DNA of 64,000 bases from Acholoe squamosa (Eukaryota; Annelida; Polychaeta; Phyllodocida; Polynoidae): the NCBI GenBank assembly GCA_949317995.1, contig OX439037.1:17472324-17536323 (forward strand), read 5' to 3'. The stretch's first letter is position 1. Each line of letters begins with the position of its first letter. A program made the position numbers and the translations under genes. Positions 19,487-31,601 of this stretch are shown here, piece after piece. The notes beneath the pieces are model-generated. The model was not told the origin of the DNA. It worked only from the letters and a program-made list of their open reading frames with translations, and searched no databases.

Positions 19487-19492
19487 AATAAA
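19487..19492 (+). terminator. AATAAA polyadenylation signal
   Basis: AATAAA about 160 bases after the last Polinton frame. It is the first such signal downstream of the capsid genes on this strand. Confidence 0.35.
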
Positions 19493-19499
19493 ACAATGA

Positions 19500-20541
19500 A
19501 ATTTAAAAGTAACATGTTGTGTCTTTGTTTCATGGTAATTTCCAATGTGTTGCGAAAATCCTTAGTGAAGTTTCATCAGCAAATTGCACAATACCCCTTT
19601 GCTTTTTCAGCATGGGTGTTTTGTAACTTCTTAGCAATATTGCACAATACCTGTTCATACATAGCTCCATGAGGTCACTTCTGGGTTGTAAGTAGGTCAA
19701 ACCAAAGTATTGTGCAATTTATGTAATTTATGTAACTAGGTCACGACATATATTCCAGCTCTCTGATTGGTAAAAAAAACTAGGTTGTGACCTCCTGACG
19801 TCACTTCCTGTCAAATCTGATTGGTTAAAACTGGGTCAAATGGGGTCACTTCTGTTATGCAAGTGGGTCATGAGCTAGTTAGTAGCTGAAGCTATGCGGT
19901 GAGTTTGAATGCATATATTACTGTTGCATGATTACTGTGGAATGTGAATGTAGCAAGAAATCATTTTCACCTTTTTTCCAATTAAATAGATTTTTCATCA
20001 TAACTTGAATACATGTAATCATTGGAGTTATTGATTGCGAACTACCTGTAATTGCCCGGAGGCCTCTTTTAAAATCAACATTCCCATGGCTATTCATCAT
20101 CGCATACAGTTGGTGGTCAGTCGGGAGGAGTTGTTAAAAGATCGGAGATAGGAGATAAAGGTCCAATTGAGGCCTTCTACTACTGACACCTGGTTTACAA
20201 ATCTCTCCATTTTTTTAAAGAGGTAATTTCTATTATGAAGTAGGCTGATTTTTTCCTCTACATTTCCTCAAGTTTAATTTCCTGACTTGTTTTAGATTTT
20301 TTTGTAAATTTTTCTTCCAACTTATCAATGATTTTGTGACTTTGAGAAATTCCTGTGTCACTTTCTATTACCCAGAGGTTTAGAGCCCCACTGCCTCTGT
20401 CCACATCACCCTCCCGCCAGGGGAGGTTTCAGAAACGACTGACCTAGACCTGGCATAGTGCAATTGTGGTGATCATAGAGGCAGGTGAGTCACTGGTAGG
20501 TTATTCCCAAATTTAACCCCAAAGTTTTATTTCCAATATAG
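19500..20541. other. Non-coding, probable arginase intron
   Basis: No gene seen. Short repeated phrases of the type GTCACTTCTG and AGTAGGTC/AGTGGGTC occur around 19660-19870. It ends in the splice acceptor ATATAG before the first visible arginase exon. No earlier arginase exon could be found in the window. Confidence 0.5.
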
Positions 20542-20780
20542 TTTGTCAACAAGAGACATCGTATACATTGGCCTACGAGACATTGACTCAGCAGAGCGTT
20601 ACATAATTGAGAAACTTGGCATACGGGCGTACACAATGCATGATATAGACTGTCATGGCATGGACTATATCCTGGAGCATGCCATGGATGCCATCAACCC
20701 AGGCCTGAAGAGGCCAATCCACCTGAGCTATGACATTGATGCCATGGATCCCTCAGTTGCACCCAACACTGGCACTAGAG
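20542..20780 (+). CDS. ARG: Arginase, exon with metal-binding DxD region
   Basis: Arginase hydrolyses arginine to ornithine and urea. The exon reads STRDIVYIGLRDID, then a helix, then RPIHLSYDIDAMDPSVAPNT, which contains two of the manganese-binding Asp residues (SYDID, equivalent to Asp232 and Asp234 of human ARG1). It begins after an ATATAG acceptor in phase 2 and ends AGAG before GTACAG, in phase 1. The usual Thr-Pro after the DPS-x-P-x-TGT loop is Thr-Arg here (AGA codon). Earlier exons, with the first metal-ligand His and the DAH motif, are not in the window. This and two further exons share compatible phases. Confidence 0.88.
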
Positions 20781-21304
20781 GTACAGATGCACCAACTTTA
20801 AGCACTCATGCTCCATAATGGGGAAATGACATCGAACCATGTACATTTTCTGCAGTTTGGTTTCCTGAGTAATCAGATATACTCAATGCATTATAGTCAG
20901 CCCTCACTTTCTGGAGCTTTCGCAGCATTGGGTTCCTTATATCATGGGGTTAAATCACAGATGGACATATTGTAGCTGCCTCTATATTCCTAATTATATT
21001 TGGAGCAATGATCTTCGATAAGGGCTCCCTCCGATAGTTTCATTGAAATTATAAGTCTGAAGAAGAAAGCCTTGAGATGGAATTTCTCAGTAATTCTAAT
21101 TGATATTGGGAGAACCACCCTCCTTCTACTTCAGCCTAAATGAACAGACTTTTTTCTCTCTATGTGTAATCCATTTCTACCGAAACATTGCATATCTGAA
21201 CGAAAATGTACGTTATGGACAGAGGAATCTTTGAAGACAATACATTTGTATCATGTTTATTAAATTTTGTTACTAATTTGTATTTGGATATCTCCCTGAT
21301 CCAG
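20781..21304. other. Arginase intron (first visible)
   Basis: 524-bp intron, GT at 20781 and AG at 21303-21304 (CCAG). No other feature seen. Confidence 0.8.
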
Positions 21305-21364
21305 TTGCTGGAGGCCTAACAATTCGGGAGGGGATGTACATTGCAGAGGAAATAGCGTTAACAG
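21305..21364 (+). CDS. ARG: Arginase, 60-base exon
   Basis: The exon encodes VAGGLTIREGMYIAEEIALT (the first base of Val comes from the previous exon), the highly conserved GGLTYREGMYIAEEI block of arginases. Acceptor CCAG, donor GTAAGT. It starts and ends in phase 1. The next exon (40906) completes the codon split at its end. Confidence 0.88.
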
Positions 21365-21862
21365 GTAAGTTCATCCATGTTGACAGTCTATCAATCCTCT
21401 ATCTCCAAGATTGCAGTGAAGTACCAATGTTAGTTAAAAAAAAAGAGACTGAATTAATGAGGGCAATTCATTAAGAATTTAGTACAAATTTATTCCAATA
21501 GAGCACATGCCCTAGATATCTAGGGCCCATTTCCAAAGAGCCATTATAATCATAATAATACGATAACTATAAATACATGCAAGCTGTAATTATTGTTAAG
21601 GAGGCTCTATGATTGTGAAAAACAAAAGTTCACTGATTCATTCAAATAGGAACTCATTATACCCACCATATATAATTTTGAAATACAAGAAGAGAGCAAA
21701 TGGAAAACGATTGCTTTGTTCACTACAAAGTTATGCATGTGCAGCTTTGTTATGGAAAGAGCTATATCTATAAAAATATATTTAATTCTTTAAGTATGTA
21801 ATGCATTTTTAAAAAGGCAAAGGATATCATACGTGTACATGTATGGAGCTGGTTTCGCATCA

Positions 21863-22610
21863 TCAGTAGTATAGTATGTATCGGAACGAGACTATACCTA
21901 ATCTGAGGATATTACTCACTTGGGATGCAGCCAATCAGAGGCCTCTATTTGGTCATGTGACCTGGACCCCCCATGGTGCACCTCATTTGCATAATAGGCC
22001 ACACCCCCTTAGCCTATCAGAGCCCTCTATTTGGTCATGTGACCCCTTGTTTACATAATAAGCCATGCCCATTTATTCTAATGAGACCTCATTTGCATAA
22101 TAGGCCACGCCCCTTAGCCAATTGGAGCCCTTCATTTGGTCATGTGACCACTCATTAACATAATAGACCACACCCCTTTTATGCTAATGAGACCTCATTT
22201 GCATAATAGACCATCTTCCCTTGATCACATGACTTAGACCCCCTGTGGAGTGATTTCCAAATGGATTCTTTAATAGGACATAGCCTCTTGATCACTTGGT
22301 GTAGTCATGTGACCACTTGTTTGTAAACAAGGGGCTGGGTTAATTATGCATAAAAGGTCTGAGTTTTTCTCGAGAAGAAACATTTAAGCATTGGCAAATT
22401 TTACTATTGTATACCTTTTTTTGATGAGAGGACAAAATAAAAAAAAGGCAAGCTAAAAGGTTGCAAAAAAAAGGAATTGGGGCCTTTAGTTTGTTTTCAA
22501 GGCAAGCTAAAAGCTTGCCTCCCCCAAAAAGATTTGCAGCCTTTAGCTTGTTTTAAGGCAAGCTAAAAGCTTGCCACAAAAACATTTTAGGGGCCTGTGT
22601 ACAACTTTTG
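21863..22610 (+). repeat. Roughly 750-bp dispersed repeat, uninterrupted copy
   Basis: Composed of blocks of about 50-100 bases with GGTCATGTGACC and CATTTGCATAATAGGCCAC phrases. It then has a tail of repeated GGCAAGCTAAAAGCTTGCC palindromic units alternating with CCTTTAGTTTGTTTT. The same sequence lies in inverted orientation at 35030-40877, where the tyrosine-recombinase element interrupts it. No coding capacity; probably a non-autonomous transposon. Confidence 0.75.
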
Positions 22611-24336
22611 AGCAAGTACCCTCTTGAAATGAAGGGTAGATGTAAGCCATATTTTCCATCCACATCTCATCGATATTACAAGTGGAATCCACTGAAGAAC
22701 TATATCAAGCGATTGACACTACAACATATTCTAGGATGTCTGTTTACGAAGCAAAGACTTTTCCAATGAATCTAGGTTCTTTCCAGTAAGTATTTACCTT
22801 GTTTACCAGTATATCCATATTTTATAACCTTGAACCCAGATGAAAGGACACATGTGTGGTAGAGTATTCTATTAGTTAGAGTTATGAGTTATTATGTGGG
22901 TCCACTGGAAATAAAACTAAACGAAGGAATTCATTTAATTTTATTATTTGATTTTAACCTATACCACCTTTTGACGAAGTTCTTGACATGGAATTGATAT
23001 ATCACTATAGCTCTGTCTGTGGTGGTGCCATGTTTGAAACACACACTTATCGATCAAATACAGCATTAGACACGAACACTTTATGAACACGTTGGTTTAA
23101 CAACGCTACTTTAAGAACAGCACATATGATATATCTATTAATTTTCATCGAAGGTTCAACCTCTAGGCTATTTCACAGTGTTTTTTTTTTCTTTGCTGCA
23201 AATTATTTTACAGTATGTGGTGTTTCCCATTAACTTGCAACAGTATGACAAGTAACTACTGCAATCGTCAGTGTCTGCGTTAGCTGTAGTTTCACCAGCA
23301 CGATCTTCTCCAGCGTGAGGGTGATAATGATCATCATCAGCTGAGCAGCATCACCAGCAGCAGCAACAGCAGCATCAACAGCAGCAGCAACAGTAGCAGC
23401 AGAACCATAGGACATCGGTAGGCATAAGCAGGCATAGTAAACGCTACTGTCAAATATACATAGCATCTTGAACAGTAGAAAAAGGAGCTGGAGCCTTGGT
23501 TCTTTTTATCTCCCTCAAGAGCTGTAGTGTAGTCTGTCTTTTACTCAAGGAGAGGTTTAAAGAGAAAGTGTGAGTGAATGAAATTTTCTTTCTCCCTTAT
23601 ATACTCCTATGGAGATAAACCCTTTACTGTAGCTTGAATAGATGAAAGGGGGTTTTAACATGTAATCCCCTGTTAACAAGAGAGGGGTAAAAAGTTAAGG
23701 AATTCCATAATACTTACACCTTTAAACCGTATTAAAATAATTACCACAGTTTAAATACATTTCCACCAGTTTGATGTCACTACACAGAATGGAAGCGAAG
23801 ACCTGTAATCCAACAAAATACAATTGTCACAGTGTCTTTCCTCCATTGTTTTACTTTGATCCTTATAAGACTAATGAGCATCATTGTTTTACACCTGTAA
23901 GCCGTATTAAGATATTTATCACAGTTTCTAACACCTGTAATCTCACCAAGATTCCTATTTTCAGTCGGATACTCCCTATAGATAGATCCCTTAGACCATT
24001 AAGTGTGGTTGATCCAAGAGGGAAAAGATAAAAGACCATAAAAAAAAATCTGATCTTCTTTTGGTGAGGGTGTTTGTCTCCTGTTGTTAACCATCTTCTG
24101 TAAATTTGTATACAGACTTTGAACACTTTCATCACCTAAGGGGTCCATAATTCCCTTATACATGTAAGTCGTATTAAGGCAATTATCACATTCATTACTC
24201 CTGTTATCTCATCTGATACACTTATTCCAAAAATATTTTTTTCCCTTTTCATGTTGATTAATCCAGGGTGAAAGGACCCAGGTGAAAATAGGATTAAATT
24301 TCCATTTCAGTTAGATAAATGGTAGACGATTAAAAC
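22611..24336. other. Intronic non-coding stretch with degenerate repeats
   Basis: Three degenerate copies of a roughly 40-base unit with CGTATTAAGATAATTATCAC lie near 23715-23757, 23889-23932 and 24162-24200. A CAG/CAA-rich microsatellite lies at about 23335-23405. I see no gene. Confidence 0.45.
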
Positions 24337-24559
24337 TGTAACAGTTCGTTTCGGCTTATATGTTGGGTGGCTCTTTGGCTCACTTAACACTAGAGACACC
24401 AACACAACACGAGGATTTCGGGCTGGCAAAGCCCCAGAACTTCCTACCAAACGGGTATCGCAAAGCGACACCTTGCTGGCATAGAAGGAACGAGCACCAT
24501 ACGAACACATCTCTCAGATGAAGCGCACTAATATATACATAATGATGCCGGCCCATAAA
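24337..24559 (-). repeat. 3' LTR of gypsy B
   Basis: Shares TGTAACRGTTCGTTTCGGCT and about the first 110 bases (in plus coordinates) with the 5' LTR fragment at 31602-31716. The other end has GCCGGCCCATAAA, mutated from an expected CCCCTACA, next to a C-rich run that is the polypurine tract on the minus strand. A TATATATT lies inside. About 223 bp, probably shortened. Confidence 0.6.
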
Positions 24560-24611
24560 CCACCCCCCTAGACTTTACCAAGGGTAGGTGTTACAACTAC
24601 CTATTGTTTAA

Positions 24612-25070
24612 CCCTTTCGTGCCCAGAATTATTTCAAGAAAGTTGAATTATTCAACAAACTCGACAAAGTACAGACCAAGACCTATGTCATGTTCAGAAT
24701 AAAGTACTGATTCAAATTTTAATAGAAAGGGTAGTATAATAGCTTTCAGAAAATGTAATATGAAGCATATGTAGGAGTATTGTATGAATCATTAGGAAAT
24801 AGTGATGCACAGGAAGTAGAAATGTAGATGATTTGGATGAAGTGCCGTAACTATCATGTTTTTTTTTTTGTTTTTTTTATTATATCTATATTTTTTAGTA
24901 GAGAATATGACATTTTCAAGTCATACATGATTATTTTGACTTTTCAAGAAAAGCCATTCTCATGGAAATCGAGAACAATACAAATTGTAATTGCATTCCT
25001 AGAAAGAAAAATCCAATGAAAAGTATTTTATCAATATTTTTGGTATTTTCATCAATATTTTTGTGAATTT
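24612..25070 (+). mobile_element. piggyBac-like MITE, one end only
   Basis: Begins CCCTTTCGTGCCCAGAATTA after TTAA (24608-24611) and interrupts the gypsy B 3' region, which is uninterrupted at the corresponding point near 30205. The first 200 bases resemble the copy at 59320. The other terminus is not recognisable, and flanking gypsy sequence was lost. Confidence 0.6.
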
Positions 25071-25073
25071 AGT

Positions 25074-25245
25074 AGGAGGCGGTGCCTTATGCACCATCAA
25101 CCTATGGTGGAATATAAAAGTAACAATGTTACAAAGTTATTATAGTTAAGACATGATTAATAATATGTTATTAAGGATATAACATGGTGTGGTATAAAAG
25201 TACTATATACAACATTAATGGTATTGACCCGAGAGGTAAAGTGTT
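25074..25245 (-). repeat. Gypsy B 3'-region repeat, copy 1
   Basis: Starts AGGAGGCGGTGCCTTATGCA and ends ATTGACCCGAGAGG (plus strand). It is about 95% identical by eye to 30350-30520. The two copies are direct repeats 5.3 kb apart. Confidence 0.75.
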
Positions 25246-25646
25246 TTTTTTAGTTTAGTTTATATAAAAATATAGGTTATGAAAAGAAATAAATTATACT
25301 TTACATAGGAATATGACTTTAAGAGGTGTCCTACCGGGGTAGCAGGATCACCCTTACAATAAAACTAAACTTCCGGCGAACCTGGAATGACTGGTTTCTG
25401 CAGCTCCATTCGGCTACGTATGAGTGGTGGCAAGCCACGTTGCTGTGTGTAGTGCCCTGGTGAGGATGGGAAGATGGAGCCCCCTTGCGTATGGTAATCC
25501 ATGAGTGGTTCATTTGGCGTCCATCTTAGCTGCAGTTTCGTCATTCCAGTCTGTCGGATCCGGGTAGTCCTCCAAGAAATTAATCTCTGGCATATCGTAT
25601 GCCTTTACCCTCGGGTACTAATGAGAGGAGGCCGGCAGATGGACAC

Positions 25647-26978
25647 TTACAAGTCTTCGGACTCGTCTCCAGTGTCCATCTTCTCAGCTGGCTCCGGGTT
25701 AGGTTCTGGAGCTAAGCTGCTACTACTCGCTGTGGGAAGGTTAAGGGTATTGGTGCTCGTATCGCTAAGCAGGCTTAGAGCACCCGTACCTTCAGACGGG
25801 GTGTCCCCCGAAGGGATGACTAGAGACAAAGCGTTGCCGTCCCAGTCATCCAGATGCTTGCCGGAGCAGAGGAAGAACTTCAGGTCCGCCTCGTTGTACC
25901 TATTTATGTACTTCAAGTTCTCAGGGGCTTGGAACTCTTTAAGCTTCTCTTTACAGGATTTGTAGGCCTCCTCGACCCACTTTATTCCCTGCTGCTTAAT
26001 TTTATCTTCCTCCCTCTTCTGGATCTCAAAGACCAGATTGAAGGTGGCTTCGGTCATGTTTCGCCAGTAGTCGATTGACCGCTGGTAATGCAGGGACTGC
26101 CATTCCGCCATCAGGTCATTCTGGATCTGGCATGTACGTTCGTCTCGATGGTCTACAAACGTATCCTGATCCTGAAGCCCTGCCAGGGTACTGGCCACTA
26201 AACCCATAGTGGGGACCGGAGAGTCCCCAGATGAGGTAGCAGCTGGTACTGGTGCCAGAGATGGCACAATAACAGGCAGAGCGCCTGGGCTAGGGACTAC
26301 AGAGCCCTCGACTGTGGTACCTCCCCGTCCTCGGCCGCTGCCAGGGGCTGGTCAGGTGGACTTGCATCACCACAGCCTCTACGGGCGACCCGAAGGGGTC
26401 AGGACCTGTGATTCGGGTCCTGCAGGTGCCATGGCAGGGAACCTCACCATGTACTCCCTGCCAACCGTTTATAGTTGCGGAGCCATGATACTGGCATACT
26501 CTCGGCCAGCTTGTTGGAGCACGAGTCTATCACCAGTGCTTTGAAGTCATCTGGGATAGTCTCGGGTTGACCTTGCACTTCCTTTAATGGGCCGCATCCA
26601 AACATAGATGGATGCATGGGAATGTACGTCCCCCACGTGGTGTATACTATCCCCTCGGCTTGGTCTACGTGGGCGAGGCGTTGGTTAGCAGTCCATGTCA
26701 TCTGGGTTTGATCCTGGGGGGTTGGGGGTATCTTCTGAACCTGACGCTGGGGGTACTGGACCCGTATTTGGTGGAGGAGGCATCTGTTCCCTGTCAGTGA
26801 CCTCGGTCGACATGGCAGCGAGGCAGTTTGCGGCTTCTTCCACTTCTGACTCTCGTCTGAGGTCAGCAATAGAGGAATCCATGGTTTCCTCCACCTGAGA
26901 CTCGACCGTTGGGGCCTCGTCTTCATCCAACTCAACGTTGGCTGTTTGATGCACAGCGTCAATTGTCCCTTGCGCCAT
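25647..26978 (-). pseudogene. Gypsy B ORF3 homolog, frameshifted and internally deleted
   Basis: The start is the minus-strand ATG at 26978 (MAQGTIDAV). An acidic N-terminus continues to about 26690, where the frame shifts. The second frame carries DDFKALVIDSC and MPVSWLRNYKRLA, aligning with FPESWLMDYHQMAKGL of gypsy A ORF3. After a stop at 26444, a third open segment (26267-25647) has a Glu/Lys-rich coiled coil ending LDDWDG, matching the DNWDG end of gypsy A. The zinc-finger region is absent. Position downstream of integrase matches gypsy A. The alignment supports a shared, fast-evolving third gene. Confidence 0.65.
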
Positions 26979-27530
26979 TACGGCGGACGATCTTCCAATA
27001 TAAAATTGGCAGTAGTAATGTTGGACTCCTCCCGAAGGATTCGTCCAACAAGAAAAAAAACAGAAAGCACAGCTATAAGCTGCCAGAGGGCGCAAAACAA
27101 CTGGAGCGAAATCAGTGGCGTCTTACCACCGCGATTCCGCCCTGGTTATAACCAATATGGCGTCTGACCTCTCGTCTTGCGAGATCCCGCTGCGAGCTAT
27201 CCGGTGAACTAGTTCCACGCATTCCCGCCACACCCGTGGCGTCAGCTAGCGGACTAGAATCGAACTAAGGTTCAGCTCGGTATACAAGATGCGTGTTACT
27301 ACCGGGGTGCTATCATCTGGAGCTTGGTGGTATATACATCGCTATATAACGAATGTACCGGTTAATCCGACCACCGCTCGCTAGATAGGGCTACCTGGGG
27401 AACATACGTTAGACGCCCCAGCTGCGATGCATATATTATTCGCCTACGGCGGATAACACACAGTAGCTCGTTGTGTACTGAGTTGGGTAACGGCAGACCT
27501 CATCTAAGGACTGCGTCTGACGCCTAGGGT
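26979..27530 (-). other. Gypsy B integrase-ORF3 spacer
   Basis: No gene. The minus strand has CGCCATATTGG (27152-27162) and a CCGCCGTAATGG at the ORF3 start. This gives the spacer the same promoter-like character as in gypsy A. Confidence 0.4.
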
Positions 27531-27537
27531 CAGCATT

Positions 27538-29045
27538 TTATTTCTCCAGGCTTGACATATGGCCTTCTCTGGGTCCCGTGTAGCCACAGCGGGACCCTTT
27601 TTTTTTCCCATATGTAATGCCTTCACTCAGCGAGACATTTTTCCATTTCTTACGATTAGGCCGTTTCCGACCTGTTGTCTTCTTTTTAGAAGCTACCTTC
27701 GACTCAGGATGCTTCCCAGGCCGACCTCTAGGGCATTTCTCGGGTACCACAACACTGGGCCTACTTGTAGTTGGCCTCGGGGGTCGGTATGCGAACTCCC
27801 TCTCTTCTGCTTTGCGTCCCCTCCAGGGCCTGAGCTTTCCTACATTGGTTGTCCATTTCCTACCACTGTAGCATTCTTCCACCATCACTGTCGATTCTGA
27901 GATGATGCGCACAACCTTAAACGGACCCTCCCAAGGTGTTAAGAGCTTCAACCTTTCGAGCATCTCGTAATACCTTAGTACCTTGTCCCCTACATTAAAA
28001 CATATCCTTTTTGCATTGGTGTCATACCCCACCTTCTGCCATTTAACACTTTTCAGCAGTTCTTTCTGAACGGCCTTGTATGCATGCTTAAACCTATCCC
28101 GTAATGACTCCACAAACAACACAGTGCAGGGTGCCTCTGGGTCTATTCCAACCACTCCGTATACCAAGTCGGCGGGCATAATTATGTGGTCGCTGAACAC
28201 CAAGAGGTTTTGGGTACAATTAGTGGATGAATGGGCAGTGTTGTTGTAGGCGTGTACTACAAACTCGCACTGTTCATCCCAGTCGTCCTGGTGGCTATTA
28301 ACCAGGGGCTTTAGTACTTGTATCAAAGTCCTTCTCTGAACCTCTCCACCTGGCCATCCGATTGTGGTTGGTATGGGTTGGTTCGGGTCTTACATATTGC
28401 TAAGAAATAGCACATTTCTTGCCATAACTCTCTACCTTGATCACTGTGCATCATGAGGGGTACGCCCAGATGTAGCACCCAGCCTTTTACAAATGCTTCG
28501 GCACATGTAGCCGCTTTGTGATTTGGAAGAACAAATTGGACACCAAACAACTCCTGGGTAAGGGTAGCTTGCCTAGGCTGGGTCCTGGCTTGTTTTTACA
28601 ACAATCAGGGTAAGTTGCAATCCACCAAAGTAGGTCGCTCCTCATTCCTGGCCAGTAATATCATCTCTACAGATGTTCTATGGATCTTTTCTTCCCAAAA
28701 TGGCCACTCGTTTGGCGTCCATGACAATAATACATGATATCCCTTCTCATCGAGGTGGGAATCACTATTTGCAATAGCTTATTGTCGGTGGAAGAAGACT
28801 TCCATCTACACAATATGCCATCTCGGATCTCGAGCTCGGTCCATTGACCTATCAATCGTCTCGTCTCTCGGTCTTCCAGAGATAACATTGGCCTAACCGG
28901 CTTAATACCTTTCCGCAAGTATTCCTATACGCGTGAAGTGGTGGGATCCGACTGTTAAAACTTCTTGATGGTCTTTGGGGACCATTCGAGATAGCTGCAT
29001 CCAGCCTACTCCATTCTGGACCTGAGGGAGTGCCGCCCCTACAGC
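27538..29045 (-). pseudogene. Gypsy B pol remnant: RNase H end and integrase
   Basis: Read on the minus strand: an RNase H trace (GAALPQVQNG, about 29030-29000), then the linker and integrase zinc domain (28918-28667, with YYCHGRQTSGHFGKKRS), the catalytic core in a second frame (28550-28323, HSDQGRE; the stretch after QGRE is shortened), and an open C-terminal frame of 262 residues (28326-27538) with WEGPF and an RGRPGKHP AT-hook-like tail. Frameshifts and small deletions separate the parts. The sequence closely parallels gypsy A Pol. RT and protease are missing. Confidence 0.8.
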
Positions 29046-30163
29046 ATCATAGCTGTCGGCTGCTTGGGTGTCCAGCAGGAGACAAAGTCACCCTGTTTGA
29101 CAAAGGTAGAGTTGGGATTTGGACCCGAGCTCTTTGGAGATGCATTGGTATGCTCCTTGTCCTGCAAGTAGCTTTCCATAGCCGACTTGTTTAGAGTCAG
29201 GGTTGCCACGTCTGTGGTCAGGTTCCTTTGTTCCTCTCTTAACTGAGCATTCTCAGACAAGATCTCTGACCGGATCTTCTCATTGTCTGAGACAGCTCGG
29301 TTCCGTTCTGCCTGGGCAGCTTGTGCCTCCTTCTTTAAAGTATCTTTTAGTAAACGATACTTCTTACCTTTTTCTTTCTGAGACCTTTGGTACTCAGTAG
29401 TTTCCTTACGGATCTCATCCTATTGGATTTGGTTTGAAGTTGAAGTCTTTTTAACTTCTCCTCCATTGCACTTAACTCGGATTGCAATCTGTTCACATTC
29501 CGAGCTTTAGCGACTTCCTTGCCTCTAGCCTTGTCGATCGCTCTTCGTCTTTTGGCTACCTCCTTTTCCAGGTCAGCCAACTTACTGTCTCTTTCCTTTT
29601 CATCCTTTTTCTTCGGCTCGACCCGATGGGCCAGGGACGACAAACGATACTTGAGGTAGGATTCCTTTAGAATCGCCTCCCTTTCAATAGAACAAAGCTT
29701 ACTGATCCGTTCTCGAGTCTCCTCCTCTATATTCTTTTGTGCAGCTATGAATTATTCATGCTGCTTCTTAGCTTGTTGCTCTACCTGGTTCCTGGCTTTC
29801 AAATAAGCCGAGGTCGACTTATACCCGGGGCCTATCCGATGTCCATGTCTGGACTTGCGGCTACCCCCCGGATTAAATACAGAATCCGACAGGGCCTCAT
29901 CTAGGGATAGTCCCAATGTATACATTTCCATATTTCTCGGTAATGTATCTTGGGTAGTATCCCTCTGAGTGGTGGTGAATCCTGTTGGATCTTTACCATC
30001 CCTTTCATCATCACTCTCATGATCCGATGACGTCATTAATGGTGTCTCAGGCATTAGTCAGGTCAACCCTTGTATTCCCCCTCCCGTAAGCATCTCCGTC
30101 CATCGAATTGGACTTAGGGGTTTCTAGCGTCTTAGAAGTGCTCGCCGAAATGCCGGCCCCTAC
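29039..30163 (-). pseudogene. Gypsy B gag remnant, coiled-coil region
   Basis: Three frames (30054-29752, 29643-29347, 29260-29039) encode charged, Glu/Lys/Gln-rich helices similar in character to the long coiled coil of gypsy A Gag. A short upstream frame (to 30163) includes GAGISASTSK, which also occurs at the end of the leader frame at 31198-31593. Frameshifts are frequent. The capsid domain and zinc knuckle are gone. Confidence 0.6.
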
Positions 30164-30165
30164 AC

Positions 30166-30520
30166 CACCCCCCAGACTTTAGTGTTACAAGTACCTATTG
30201 TTTAAAGTTATATAACAGTATATACATAGGTAAGTCTATTATTAAGATGTTATACAAAGTATATGACATTACGGGGCATTATAAATAATATGTACATAAT
30301 AATAGGCATCGTCATATATAACACGTAGTAACTAAATAATAACATGAATAGGAGGCGGTGCCTTATGCACCATCAACCTATGGTGGAATATAAAAGTAAC
30401 AATGTTACAAAGTTATTATAATTAAGATGTGATTAATAATATGTTATTAAGGATATAACATGGTGTGGTATAAACATACTATATACAATATTAATGGTAT
30501 TGACCCGAGAGGGAAGGTAA
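30166..30520 (-). repeat. Gypsy B 3'-region repeat, copy 2
   Basis: Carries CCCCTACACCACCCCCCAGAC (an LTR start next to a polypurine tract on the minus strand), then the sequence that in copy 1 is split by a MITE, then the 172-bp repeat. It lies between two gag pieces. The junction at 30166 falls in a roughly 15-base match between the LTR start and gag, suggesting recombination. An A run follows at 30524-30541. Confidence 0.55.
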
Positions 30521-30540
30521 CCCGAAAAAAAAAAAAAAAA

Positions 30541-31200
30541 AGAGTTCCGGGTGTTCCAGCCTAGCCACCTGGTACCTGGTGGTAGCTGCCCCTATGTGTG
30601 TCATACCGATCCAGGTGTAGATGGAAGGCAGAGAATGTCAGATGGGGAAGTAGCTCAGCGGTAGAGCTTCCGCCTGCAGGTTGGAGGGTCCCGGATTCGA
30701 CTCCTGGTTTCTCCAGGACATTTTCCGCCGACCTCTACACTGATGGAGAAACCGAGTGGTCCTGACCTGTGAGAGGGGGGACTATGAGAACTCGGTACCT
30801 GGGCCTGTATGACACAAATTCGATTCAATCTACTAAGTACAGAGGTACTTGGAAACAGGTGGCACCCTCAGAGATTCCTGAGAACAGGAGTTGGCTACAC
30901 TGAAGGTGACTCAGTACTAGTCCTGGGTGTCTGGTTCCGAGCCCTAGGTTGAATCTGGTAGGGAGGAGTGTAGGGGCCAGCTCTGCCATACAAAGCCAGC
31001 TGCCCTGTTCCGGGTGTTCCAGCCTAGCCACTTGGCACCTGGTGGTAGTGGCCCCTATGTGTGTCATACCCATCCAGGTGTAGATGGAAGGCAGAGAATG
31101 TCAGACGGGTAAGTAGCTCAGCTGTAGAGCTTCCGCCTGCAGGTTGGAGAGTCCCGGGTTTGACTCCCGCTTTCTCCAGGACATTTTCTGCCAACCTCTA
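30541..31200 (+). repeat. Duplicated unit with tRNA-Cys-like sequence (SINE-related)
   Basis: A segment starting TTCCGGGTGTTCCAGCCTAG and ending ACCTCTACAC occurs at about 30543-30740 and 31014-31201, 470 bases apart. Each copy contains a tRNA-like part (30644-30715; about 31104-31175) with GTAGCTCAGCGGTAGAGC as the A-box arm, CTGCAGG as the anticodon loop (anticodon GCA, Cys) and GGATTCGACTCC or GGTTTGACTCC as the B box. Stem mismatches argue against a working tRNA gene. The intervening 270 bases are unique. Confidence 0.6.
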
Positions 31201-31593
31201 CACCTTAGAAACGCTTGCTGAAATGCCGGCTCCTAACTGCTGCCTACTAGTTATTACTTGAGACCAATCACTCATGTCTAACCGGGCGGGTTTTACTAAC
31301 CCGCTTAATACCCTAGTATCCGAAGCAACATGGCTAGGGGTACTTGGGTGTAGTTTAACGATCCAATCCCCAATTGTGGCGGAATCATCCAATAGGCCTG
31401 GTGTCCAGAAAACTCCTGGCACACCATCCGGGTTATACATAAGCTGTTGACCCGGTTTCCAGTCTAACAGCAGATACTGGGATGTGATACCATCCTCTTT
31501 GAATCCCTCAAGCCCTAGGCTGGAGGAACTCGCATTGGGTAGTCTGTGACTTTCTGCCGTCTGGCCGCGCTCCACCCCAAAACAACTCGCCAC
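31198..31593 (-). pseudogene. Gypsy B leader/gag N-terminal frame
   Basis: A 131-residue open frame begins (non-ATG) just after the primer site. It has a Trp-rich middle (DWKPGQQ, VFWTPGLL, GDWIVKLHP) and ends GAGISASVSK. It does not resemble the N-terminus of gypsy A Gag. It may be the N-terminal part of gypsy B Gag before the SINE-like insertion, or a leader sequence. Confidence 0.4.
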
Positions 31594-31600
31594 GGCACCA
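31591..31600 (-). promoter_or_regulatory. Gypsy B primer binding site
   Basis: Minus-strand TGGTGCCGTG, one base from the LTR end, identical to the first ten bases of the gypsy A tRNA-His primer site. Confidence 0.65.
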
Positions 31601-31601
31601 G

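Noticed and set aside
23335..23405. CAG/CAA repeat as a polyglutamine exon
   Set aside because: Short, imperfect, no splice sites or open frame context; treated as a microsatellite.
30644..30715. Functional tRNA-Cys gene
   Set aside because: The anticodon stem has mismatches, and the unit is duplicated with long flanks inside a decayed transposon, as for a SINE.
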